From Clostridia bacterium (lineage in GTDB: Bacteria > Bacillota > Clostridia > Saccharofermentanales > UBA5734), in NCBI GenBank assembly GCA_018056585.1, contig JAGPFK010000094.1, forward strand, positions 1 to 6,350: a stretch of DNA of 6,350 bases. Reading direction: 5' to 3'. Below, in pieces: positions 1 to 5,693 of the stretch. The position numbers and the translations under genes are program-made. The notes beneath the pieces were generated by a model. That model saw only the letters and a list, made by a program, of their open reading frames with translations. It was not told the origin of the DNA and ran no database searches. Position 1 is the stretch's first letter. Each line of letters begins with the position of its first letter.

Positions 1-1057
1 CTTCTATGCGAGGCAGAGTAATCGCTCCTGGCTTATCTTCGATCACGACAGGCTCGTTCAGAAACTCAAAAATCCGTTCGATGTAAGCAGCTGAATTCAC
101 CAGTGAATTATAAAAATTGGCCAGATTATTGACTGGCAGCCAGAATCGCCAAACATAGCCAACGAAAGCGACAATCGTGCCGATTGCGATGGGATCGCCA
201 TTGGCCTGACGAAGCCAAAGGGCGCCAGCTGCGTAGAGCAGAGCAACGGTTGCGTTGGAGACTGTATCCACAAAGGGCCACATCACCATATTGAGTGTGG
301 CTGATTTCATCCAGCTTTCACGGAATTCCGTGATCAGGCGGTGATAAATGCGTCGATTAAATGCTTCTCTGGCAAAGACCTGCGTCACCAGCATACCGCT
401 TAAGCTTTCCTGAGTGTATGCATTCAGGTTGGCATTTTTTCTTGACAGGAGTTGCTGGGCTTTTCTTTGCGCATTCTTTAAAAGCATGATGCCGAGCAGT
501 AAGACAGGCAATCCGGCTAATGCATACAGGGTCAAAAGAGGGTCGACAAGCAGCATATAAACCACGATGATCAGAAGACTCAGCAGGTCTACCAATGAGT
601 TGACCAGGCCACTGGACAAAAGGTCGCTGATGTTGTTGACATAGTTAACAATGCGAACCAGAATTTTACCATGAGGCCGATCATCAAAATAGGTAAATGG
701 CAGCCGTTGCAGATGACGAAACATGTCAAGCCGAATATCGTGTATGATGCTCTGCCCGACATAATTCATTCGCCTCATACGGTAGGCTGTCATCAGCGCA
801 ACCAACACAACGATCAAAGTGTACCCGGAAGCAATGAGTACAAGGCCTCTGACGCTGCGCGACGGGATCATCACATTAATGGCCTGCATCAACAGAAGCG
901 GAGCCAGCAGGTTTAGGGCGCTTGCCACAAGCATGACGACAAAAGTTCTGCCCAAAATAGATGCGTAGGGTTTGGTATAGCGCAGAAGACTCTTGAATTG
1001 ATCAAAATTAAAAGGAGCCTCAAGCGTTTCATCAATATCATAACGGTTACGCGCCAT
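1..1057 (-). CDS. ABC exporter half-transporter, second subunit (3'-truncated by window edge)
   Basis: The visible 352 residues are the transmembrane domain of a type IV (ABCB-like) exporter; the frame is open to the window edge and the ATPase domain lies outside. It starts MARNRYDIDE, and hydrophobic segments lie near residues 35-62, 70-90, 150-171, 172-193, 258-282 and 288-308. Family-typical cytoplasmic stretches are present: FTYFDDRPHG (121-130), then ITNDV-like RIVNYVNNI, and SLSGMLVTQVFAREAFN (218-234), which matches the conserved loop before TM5. The ATG at 1057 is favoured by a strong ribosome binding site 8 nt upstream and overlaps the end of the upstream exporter gene by 11 nt, so the two subunits are probably translationally coupled and form one heterodimer. 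The substrate cannot be told; multidrug or lipid-like export is common in such pairs. The family call is very secure, the specific function unknown. Confidence 0.93.
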   Translation of the reverse strand, partial: MARNRYDIDETLEAPFNFDQFKSLLRYTKPYASILGRTFVVMLVASALNLLAPLLLMQAINVMIPSRSVRGLVLIASGYTLIVVLVALMTAYRMRRMNYVGQSIIHDIRLDMFRHLQRLPFTYFDDRPHGKILVRIVNYVNNISDLLSSGLVNSLVDLLSLLIIVVYMLLVDPLLTLYALAGLPVLLLGIMLLKNAQRKAQQLLSRKNANLNAYTQESLSGMLVTQVFAREAFNRRIYHRLITEFRESWMKSATLNMVMWPFVDTVSNATVALLYAAGALWLRQANGDPIAIGTIVAFVGYVWRFWLPVNNLANFYNSLVNSAAYIERIFEFLNEPVVIEDKPGAITLPRIE

Positions 1058-2990
1058 CTGATCGATCACCTCCCCCCGGACCCGGCAGCGATAAAGCCAG
1101 AAGCTGGTCTAAATTAAGTGTAGCAATCTCCTGGGGGGTCAGGCCGGCCTGAGTTGCAAACACATCAAAGTAGAAGCCGCGTTTTGCCAGAAGTTCAGCA
1201 TGAGTCCCCTGTTCAATAATCCGCCCCTCCTCAAGGACGACAATCTGGTCTGCATGACGGACAGATGAAATCCTATGAGCTATGATAAAAAGAGTGCAAT
1301 GCTGGAACGAACGGGCTAAAGCCTGTTGAATTTTGTATTCTGTTTCCATATCAACGGCCGATGTTGTATCATCCAGTATTAATATTTTAGGATTGATCAC
1401 CAGAGCTCTGGCCAAAGCGATGCGCTGCCTTTGTCCTCCGGAAAGGCCAACGCCGCGCTCTCCAATGATGGTATCATATCCCTCGCTTAGTTTGCAGATA
1501 AACTCATGTGCCTCTGCCATTTGAGCCGCGGCGATCACTCTTTCTTTTTCGACGGTGGGCACCCCGTAGGCGATGTTTCCTTCAACCGTGTCAGAAAAAA
1601 GGAAAACATCCTGCATGACCATGCCGATATTTCGACGCAATTCCTGGAGATTATACTCACGAACATCCACATCATCTATCATAATCGCGCCAAATGTGGC
1701 GTCATAAAGCCGGGGGATCAGATTAACAAGGCTGGTCTTGCCGGATCCGGTGAGTCCAACAATCCCAATTGTCTGGCCAGGCTGAGCCACAAGGTTGATG
1801 TTTTTGAGGCAAGGCTGCAGCGCGTGTCCTTTGCGCTCACCATAGGTGAAAATCACATCACGGAATTCAACTTTACCCTGTACGTCAACGCGCCGCTCTT
1901 CTTCATAAAGATCCATCTCCAGTTCTTCTTTTTCATCGGCTGAATCACCCGATTGGCTGTCAGGCGACACAATCCGAGGCTTTTCCATAAACAGATCGAT
2001 CACCTTTTGCGCTGATGCGGCATAACGCTGAATCTCATTCATCAGATTCCCAGCCTGCCGCATGGGCTGAGTTAAAACAAAAAGCAAGCCGTTAAAGGTC
2101 ACCAGCCCGCCTAAAGATAATTGACCATAGATGACGAGAAGGCCTCCGACCAGGATAACCGGAACAGTCAGAAAATTCGCCAATGCATCGAGGGCCGGCA
2201 AAAATTTCACCACAACCTGATTGTGACGCATGTTGGCGTCCCGGTAACCAAGATTTTCTTTTTCGAATTTCTCCTCCTCATATTCTGCCCTGGCAAATGC
2301 CCGAACCACGCGGTTGCCCGCAATGTTTTGCTGAACAACCGAGTTCAAGCGAGAAAAAGCCTCGCGAATTTCACTCCAAACCGGACGGACCGAACGCCCC
2401 AGTCGATACGTCAACACAAAAATAGCGGGGCTGATCATCAGGGCAACCAAAGCCAGCTTCCAGCTGATGGTGAAAATATAAAGGGCGCCAAAAATAAACA
2501 AAACAAGACATTCAATGGTTGTAAATGCAGTATAGGCAATAAAATGTCGAATCATATCGACGTCGCCCGTCATTTTGGCCATGATATCGCCGATCCGTGA
2601 GCGATTGTAAAACGTTGCGTCTAAGTTCTGCAGGTGTCGATATAAACTTTTGCGTATACGGGTAACCGTATTCTGAGAACAATATTCAAAATTATATCGA
2701 AAAACCACAGCCATCACAGACCGGCATAACGGGACCAGAACCAGAAGGCTCAAGTAACGCGGCAGCAGCGCCAGATTTCTTTCCATTAAAACTCTGTCAA
2801 CCAATAGTCCCGTTAAGGTTGCTGGAATGACGCTGGTCGCAATAAAAACAAGGTCCAGAATTTGGGCAAAAATAAATCGACCCCTGACTGGTCTGATCAG
2901 ATCCATGAACCATTTAAAGGGACGATTGGCATATAAATAAGCCTGATCACTCTGTGTCGCTCGGAAAATACCCGGCCGTCGTTTTTTCAA
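1047..2990 (-). CDS. ABC exporter half-transporter, first subunit, degenerate Walker B
   Basis: This 647-residue membrane protein has the usual exporter plan of six transmembrane helices (near 38-65, 76-98, 152-176, 178-197, 264-288, 290-312) followed by an ATPase domain from about 372. ATPase motifs seen: A-loop Y383, Walker A GLTGSGKT (412-419), Q-loop Q460, X-loop GERG (510-513), signature LSGGQ (516-520), Walker B ILILD (536-540), D-loop SAVD (544-547) and H-loop H572. The residue after Walker B, normally the catalytic Glu, is Asp541. Known heterodimeric exporters such as TM287/288, LmrCD and BmrCD carry this change in one subunit, so I infer pairing with the overlapping downstream gene. 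An acidic insert of about 20 residues separates the two domains (about 342-365), and a tail of about 30 residues follows the ATPase domain. Translation starts at TTG: an in-frame stop lies 18 nt upstream and the next Met is residue 29. Substrate unknown. Confidence 0.95.
   Translation of the reverse strand: MKKRRPGIFRATQSDQAYLYANRPFKWFMDLIRPVRGRFIFAQILDLVFIATSVIPATLTGLLVDRVLMERNLALLPRYLSLLVLVPLCRSVMAVVFRYNFEYCSQNTVTRIRKSLYRHLQNLDATFYNRSRIGDIMAKMTGDVDMIRHFIAYTAFTTIECLVLFIFGALYIFTISWKLALVALMISPAIFVLTYRLGRSVRPVWSEIREAFSRLNSVVQQNIAGNRVVRAFARAEYEEEKFEKENLGYRDANMRHNQVVVKFLPALDALANFLTVPVILVGGLLVIYGQLSLGGLVTFNGLLFVLTQPMRQAGNLMNEIQRYAASAQKVIDLFMEKPRIVSPDSQSGDSADEKEELEMDLYEEERRVDVQGKVEFRDVIFTYGERKGHALQPCLKNINLVAQPGQTIGIVGLTGSGKTSLVNLIPRLYDATFGAIMIDDVDVREYNLQELRRNIGMVMQDVFLFSDTVEGNIAYGVPTVEKERVIAAAQMAEAHEFICKLSEGYDTIIGERGVGLSGGQRQRIALARALVINPKILILDDTTSAVDMETEYKIQQALARSFQHCTLFIIAHRISSVRHADQIVVLEEGRIIEQGTHAELLAKRGFYFDVFATQAGLTPQEIATLNLDQLLALSLPGPGGGDRSDGA
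1066..1073 (-). promoter_or_regulatory. Ribosome binding site of second ABC subunit, inside the first gene
   Basis: The minus strand reads GGAGGTGA here, a near-perfect anti-16S match, 8 nt before the ATG at 1057. It lies within the last codons of the upstream ABC gene, where it encodes part of the glycine-rich tail (PGPGGGDRSDGA). It decides the start of the downstream gene and supports coupled synthesis of the two subunits. Confidence 0.9.
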
Positions 2991-2997
2991 GTCATCA

Positions 2998-3002
2998 CCG
3001 CC
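2998..3002 (-). promoter_or_regulatory. Ribosome binding site for TTG start of first ABC gene
   Basis: The minus strand reads GGCGG followed by TGA, a one-mismatch version of GGAGGTGA, 7 nt before TTG at 2990. An ATG at 2995-2993 is out of frame and hits a stop after one further codon (ATG ACT TGA), so TTG is the only start that fits the protein family alignment. Confidence 0.6.
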
Positions 3003-3014
3003 AATCTCTCAACA

Positions 3015-3043
3015 GAGCCGGACCATCTTCAATGGTTTTGCTC
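3015..3043 (-). other. Small hairpin in the predicted 5' leader of the ABC operon
   Basis: In the minus-strand transcript the arms GAGC/GCTC (4 bp) enclose a symmetric 3x3 internal loop and then ACCAT/ATGGT (5 bp) around a TGAAG loop. There is no T-run after it, so it is not a terminator. It ends 24 nt upstream of the TTG start and might affect leader stability or translation. It is short enough to be chance. Confidence 0.3.
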
Positions 3044-3050
3044 CAGGTTA

Positions 3051-3060
3051 TGCCTAGGCA
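3051..3060. promoter_or_regulatory. Perfect palindrome TGCCTAGGCA at predicted transcription start
   Basis: This is a 10-bp perfect palindrome. If the promoter at 3069-3097 is real, transcription would start near 3062, placing the palindrome at about +2 to +11, a common position for a repressor operator. No regulator gene is visible in the window, and a palindrome of this length can arise by chance. Confidence 0.35.
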
Positions 3061-3068
3061 ACGAGATG

Positions 3069-3097
3069 ATTTTAGCGTTTATGCTCATAAAACGCAA
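3069..3097 (-). promoter_or_regulatory. Candidate sigma-A promoter of the ABC exporter operon
   Basis: The minus strand has a -35-like TTGCGT (3097-3092), a 17-nt spacer, and TAAAAT (3074-3069) as a -10 with 5 of 6 consensus bases. The -35 is weak (TTG only), which fits an activated or weak promoter. It lies downstream of the likely rlmH terminator and about 80 nt before the TTG start, so the exporter genes probably form their own transcription unit. The spacer contains an inverted repeat. Confidence 0.5.
3075..3095. repeat. Inverted repeat in the promoter spacer
   Basis: Arms GCGTTT (3075-3080) and AAACGC (3090-3095) are perfect 6-bp inverted repeats separated by 9 nt. The dyad fills the spacer and overlaps the -35 half of the candidate promoter. 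No T-run follows on either strand, so an operator is a better reading than a terminator. It is inferred only from position and symmetry. Confidence 0.35.
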
Positions 3098-3120
3098 CCT
3101 GACCGTTTGACGCATAATCT

Positions 3121-3160
3121 AAAAACCGCAACAAGCTTATTTATGATAGGGCTCGTTACG
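3121..3160 (-). terminator. Likely intrinsic terminator overlapping the rlmH stop codon
   Basis: In the minus-strand RNA the arm at 3160-3151 (CGTAACGAGC) pairs with the arm at 3136-3127 (GCTTGTTGCG) as a 10-bp stem with two G-U wobbles, a 14-nt loop, then G and five Us (3125-3121). The rlmH stop codon lies in the loop. On the plus strand the two wobbles become A-C mismatches, so the structure is suited to the direction of the genes. The long loop and short U-tract make it moderate in strength. Confidence 0.55.
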
Positions 3161-3604
3161 CGTAATACGAAATGCCCGGTAGCACTGTTCAAGCAGCAAC
3201 AGCTGCGTCATCTGATGTGTAAAGGTCAGCCGGGATAAACTCAGCCTCTCCTGAGCACGTTGCAAAACGGCCTCGCTTAATCCATAAGCACCGCCGATGA
3301 CAAAAACGATGGAACTGCCTCCCATTTCAAACCAGTGCGTGAGACTTGCAGCCAACGCTTCTGAATTGGGCTGCTGCCCAGCCGAATCTAAAGCAATCAC
3401 ATAATCTTGGTCTCTGATGGATCGCAAAAGATTTTGACCTTCTTCTATGACCCTTTCAGCCGGCTTCTGACAGGCTGCATCAGAAACCGAAACAATGCTG
3501 ACACGGCAATAAGGAGTCAGTCGCTTGATATACTCGTCTATGCCAGCCTGCAGCCAGGCCGTACGTGCCCGTCCAGGCGTTAAAATTTTGATTTTTAAAG
3601 GCAT
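3137..3604 (-). CDS. rlmH: 23S rRNA (pseudouridine1915-N3)-methyltransferase RlmH
   Basis: The 155-residue protein has the full length and the hallmarks of RlmH, the SPOUT-fold enzyme that uses S-adenosylmethionine to methylate N3 of the pseudouridine at position 1915 in helix 69 of 23S rRNA, acting as a homodimer on assembled 70S ribosomes. Visible features are the N-terminal strand and helix with GIDEYIKRL (21-29), ALDSAG (71-76), the knot glycine loop FVIGGAYGLS (101-110), and the near-invariant C-terminal block with LTFTHQM (126-132), LLLLEQCYRAFRI and the ending NEPYHK. The ATG at 3604 overlaps the end of walJ by 10 nt. Its ribosome binding site is weak (AAGTGA), suggesting coupling to walJ translation. 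A probable terminator overlaps its stop codon, so it is likely the last gene of the operon. Nothing in it looks broken. Confidence 0.97.
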   Translation of the reverse strand: MPLKIKILTPGRARTAWLQAGIDEYIKRLTPYCRVSIVSVSDAACQKPAERVIEEGQNLLRSIRDQDYVIALDSAGQQPNSEALAASLTHWFEMGGSSIVFVIGGAYGLSEAVLQRAQERLSLSRLTFTHQMTQLLLLEQCYRAFRITRNEPYHK

Positions 3605-4404
3605 ATGGGGTCACTTGCAGCAAAACGTCGAGCAACTGAAATTTTAATGTCATCGCCGACTTTCACTTTCATATTATTCAAATATCTCCCCACAGTCAGA
3701 AGAGCAAGTTCAGGATAGTTATTTTCTTTGCTTAGGTGCGACAAGATGAACTGTTCTGTACCCGATCCAAGTAAGGCATAAACAGCACGGGCACAATCCT
3801 CATTTGAAAGATGACCGACCGGGCTGCTGACACGCTGCTTTAATTGCGAAGGATAAGGACCCGCCAAAAGCATCGCTGGGTCGTAGTTGGCTTCAATCAT
3901 CACAATTCGGCTGCCTGCCGCCTCCTCAATCAAATCGGGGCTCATTTCACCGATATCGGTCATCAGGGTTATGGCGCCCGCACAAGTTTCAATCCGATAT
4001 CCAACCGACGCCACTGCATCATGAGGTGTTGCAAAACTTTTTACATCAAACCGGCCGACAGAAAAGGATTGTTCACGTAAAATCGGATGAACTAAAGATA
4101 AATCAACCGGACCGATGCTTCTTTGCATAAACTGCCAGGTCATGGAATTCACAAAAAGCGGAACATGATATCGGCGCATCAAAACACCGACACCGGCAAT
4201 GTGGTCGCTGTGCTCATGGGTGACCAGCAGCGCATCTAAAAACGATGGATTCTGATCCATGTCCAAGAGAGCCTCTTCAATAACAGAGCAGGGTGTCCCG
4301 GCATCAATCAGGATGCGGGTTTTCCCGTCACTGATAAATACAGAATTGCCACTGCTTCCGCTTCGCAGCGGATAAACCATTAATTTCCCTTTGTTCATCA
4401 TCAT
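3595..4404 (-). CDS. walJ: MBL-fold metallo-hydrolase WalJ/YycJ
   Basis: This 269-residue protein belongs to the WalJ (YycJ/VicX) group of metallo-beta-lactamase fold enzymes, cytoplasmic proteins encoded beside the WalRK two-component system. The family is thought to act as a DNA exonuclease and is linked to coordination of cell division with replication. Visible are SGSSGNS (15-21), the metal site THEHSDH (62-68), further likely metal ligands H128 (ATPHDA), D150 (TDIGE) and the family signatures GHLSNED (197-203) and LSHLSKENN (221-229, with H223). No signal peptide is present. The first ATG is one of three in tandem (ATGATGATG) that overlap the murA stop. A second start at M9 (4380) is plausible: it has AAGGGA about 6 nt upstream and gives the usual short lead before SGSSGN, for a 261-residue protein. 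The family call is secure; the start is uncertain. Confidence 0.93.
   Translation of the reverse strand: MMMNKGKLMVYPLRSGSSGNSVFISDGKTRILIDAGTPCSVIEEALLDMDQNPSFLDALLVTHEHSDHIAGVGVLMRRYHVPLFVNSMTWQFMQRSIGPVDLSLVHPILREQSFSVGRFDVKSFATPHDAVASVGYRIETCAGAITLMTDIGEMSPDLIEEAAGSRIVMIEANYDPAMLLAGPYPSQLKQRVSSPVGHLSNEDCARAVYALLGSGTEQFILSHLSKENNYPELALLTVGRYLNNMKVKVGDDIKISVARRFAASDPICL
4386..4392 (-). promoter_or_regulatory. Possible ribosome binding site for an internal walJ start (M9)
   Basis: The minus strand reads AAAGGGA here, with 5 nt between it and ATG at 4380-4378. The triple ATG at 4404-4396 has only a poor upstream match (GGGTTGA directly abutting). This site favours the shorter walJ product, although termination at the overlapping murA stops could feed either start. 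Confidence 0.45.
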
Positions 4405-5663
4405 TCAACCCGTGTGATATCAGCGCCAAGCTTTTGCATTTTCGTGATAAAATTTTCATAGCCGCGCTCGATTTTATTGACATCGGTTACCTCTGTAACA
4501 CCATCAGCAGCCAGGCCGGCAAGCACCATAGCCGCTCCAGCACGCAAATCCCGGGCGATCACCTTCGAGCCGGTTAACTGGCTATCACCCTCAACAATGG
4601 CCATATTTCCCGCGAGAGTAATATTGGCACCCATCGTTTTTAAATCGTCGATATATTGAAAACGATTCTCCCAGACCGTCTCCAGCATCCGGCTGTTGCC
4701 CCTGGCCGTACATAGCAAAACTGTTGTCTGAGGCTGAAGGTCGGTCGGAAAGCCCGGATAGGGCATGGTCTTAAAATGGGTAGCCTGTAATTCTTTATCC
4801 GGACTCATAAAGACTCGGATCCAATCATCGCCGACCTCGATTGAAACACCCATTTCTTCCAACTTGGCTGTCAACGGCTCCATATGCTTTGGTATGACGT
4901 TCCTGACGGTCACATCGCCACGCGTTAATGCGGCTGCCAGCATATATGTACCTGCTTCAATCTGATCCGGAATGATCGAATAAGTCGCGCCGCCTTTGAT
5001 GGTGGGTGTTCCGGTTATCCGGATAACATCGGTTCCGGCTCCGCGAATATTGGCACCCATGGTATTCAGAAAATTGGCCACATCAACGATGTGCGGCTCC
5101 CTCGCCGCATTCTCAATCACGGTTATTCCTTCAGCTTTGACCGCAGCAATCATAATATTAATGGTTGCTCCCACACTGACAACGTCCAGAAAAATATGTT
5201 CCCCGCGCAGTTCTTCTGCCAAAACATGAATCTTGCCGTATTCAATGGTCACATTGGCACCCAGGGCCTCAAAGCCTTTCATATGCTGGTCGATCGGCCG
5301 TGTTCCGAAATTACAGCCGCCCGGCATATACATACTGGCTTTTCGCGATCGGCCTAAAAGAGCACCTAAAAGATAATAAGAACCCCGAATGGTTCGTACT
5401 TTCTCGTGGATCGCTTCCCAGGTTGAAATACCGCTGGGATCGACGAACAAAGAACCGTCCGGTTCGCGATCAATCTGTGCGCCTAAAGCCTCACATATTT
5501 CAATCATGGCATTTAAATCGTCAATGTCCGGCATATTTTCAATCCGACAAGGGCCATCCAAAAGCATAGCTGCTGAAATGATCCCTAATGAAGCATTTTT
5601 GGATCCGCTGATGGTTACATCTCCCGAGAGACGATGACCGCCCCTGATGATATAGTTGCTCAA
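4401..5663 (-). CDS. murA: UDP-N-acetylglucosamine 1-carboxyvinyltransferase MurA
   Basis: MurA transfers enolpyruvate from phosphoenolpyruvate to UDP-GlcNAc in the cytoplasm, the first committed step of peptidoglycan synthesis and the target of fosfomycin. The 420 residues match the family length. Key residues align with the E. coli enzyme: K22 and N23 in GSKNAS, the catalytic loop MPGGCNFGTRP (113-123) with Cys117 (E. coli Cys115), R122, D308 in FPTDLQ (E. coli Asp305), R374 in RDLRAG and R400 in IERGYE. The Cys keeps it in the fosfomycin-sensitive class by sequence. The start is TTG, chosen because of a strong site AAAGGAG 7 nt upstream and a family-typical short lead into RGG at 7-9. It lies 30 nt after the kinase gene and overlaps walJ by 4 nt. 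Firmicutes often have two MurA paralogues; which one this is cannot be decided here. Confidence 0.97.
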   Translation of the reverse strand: MSNYIIRGGHRLSGDVTISGSKNASLGIISAAMLLDGPCRIENMPDIDDLNAMIEICEALGAQIDREPDGSLFVDPSGISTWEAIHEKVRTIRGSYYLLGALLGRSRKASMYMPGGCNFGTRPIDQHMKGFEALGANVTIEYGKIHVLAEELRGEHIFLDVVSVGATINIMIAAVKAEGITVIENAAREPHIVDVANFLNTMGANIRGAGTDVIRITGTPTIKGGATYSIIPDQIEAGTYMLAAALTRGDVTVRNVIPKHMEPLTAKLEEMGVSIEVGDDWIRVFMSPDKELQATHFKTMPYPGFPTDLQPQTTVLLCTARGNSRMLETVWENRFQYIDDLKTMGANITLAGNMAIVEGDSQLTGSKVIARDLRAGAAMVLAGLAADGVTEVTDVNKIERGYENFITKMQKLGADITRVE

Positions 5664-5670
5664 GTTCTCG

Positions 5671-5677
5671 CTCCTTT
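5671..5677 (-). promoter_or_regulatory. Ribosome binding site for the TTG start of murA
   Basis: The minus strand reads AAAGGAG, 7 nt before TTG at 5663, a near-ideal placement. An ATG at 5680-5678 just upstream is out of frame and reaches a stop after six codons that overlaps the TTG (ACTTGA), so it is not the murA start. Confidence 0.85.
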
Positions 5678-5693
5678 CATAGGATTCGTCTGG

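Noticed and set aside
671..916. 81-codon plus-strand frame
   Set aside because: Antisense to the continuous exporter frame that runs from 1057 to the window edge without a stop.
1506..1943. 145-codon plus-strand open frame
   Set aside because: It is antisense to the ATPase domain of the first ABC gene, whose motifs are all intact in the minus strand; the plus-strand product shows no recognisable domain.
2121..2600. 159-codon plus-strand open frame
   Set aside because: It is antisense to the membrane domain of the first ABC gene, with low-complexity Asn/Gln/Lys-rich content typical of a shadow frame.
3075..3095. Inverted repeat as a terminator
   Set aside because: No T-run follows on either strand and the stem is only 6 bp with a 9-nt gap; operator is the better reading.
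2954..3238. 94-codon plus-strand frame spanning the intergenic region
   Set aside because: It overlaps both flanking genes' coding sequences antisense, has no ribosome binding site evident, and the region is better explained by the terminator, promoter and leader of the minus strand.
5091..5569. Several plus-strand frames across murA
   Set aside because: All lie antisense to murA, whose catalytic residues are all present; none has a recognisable product.
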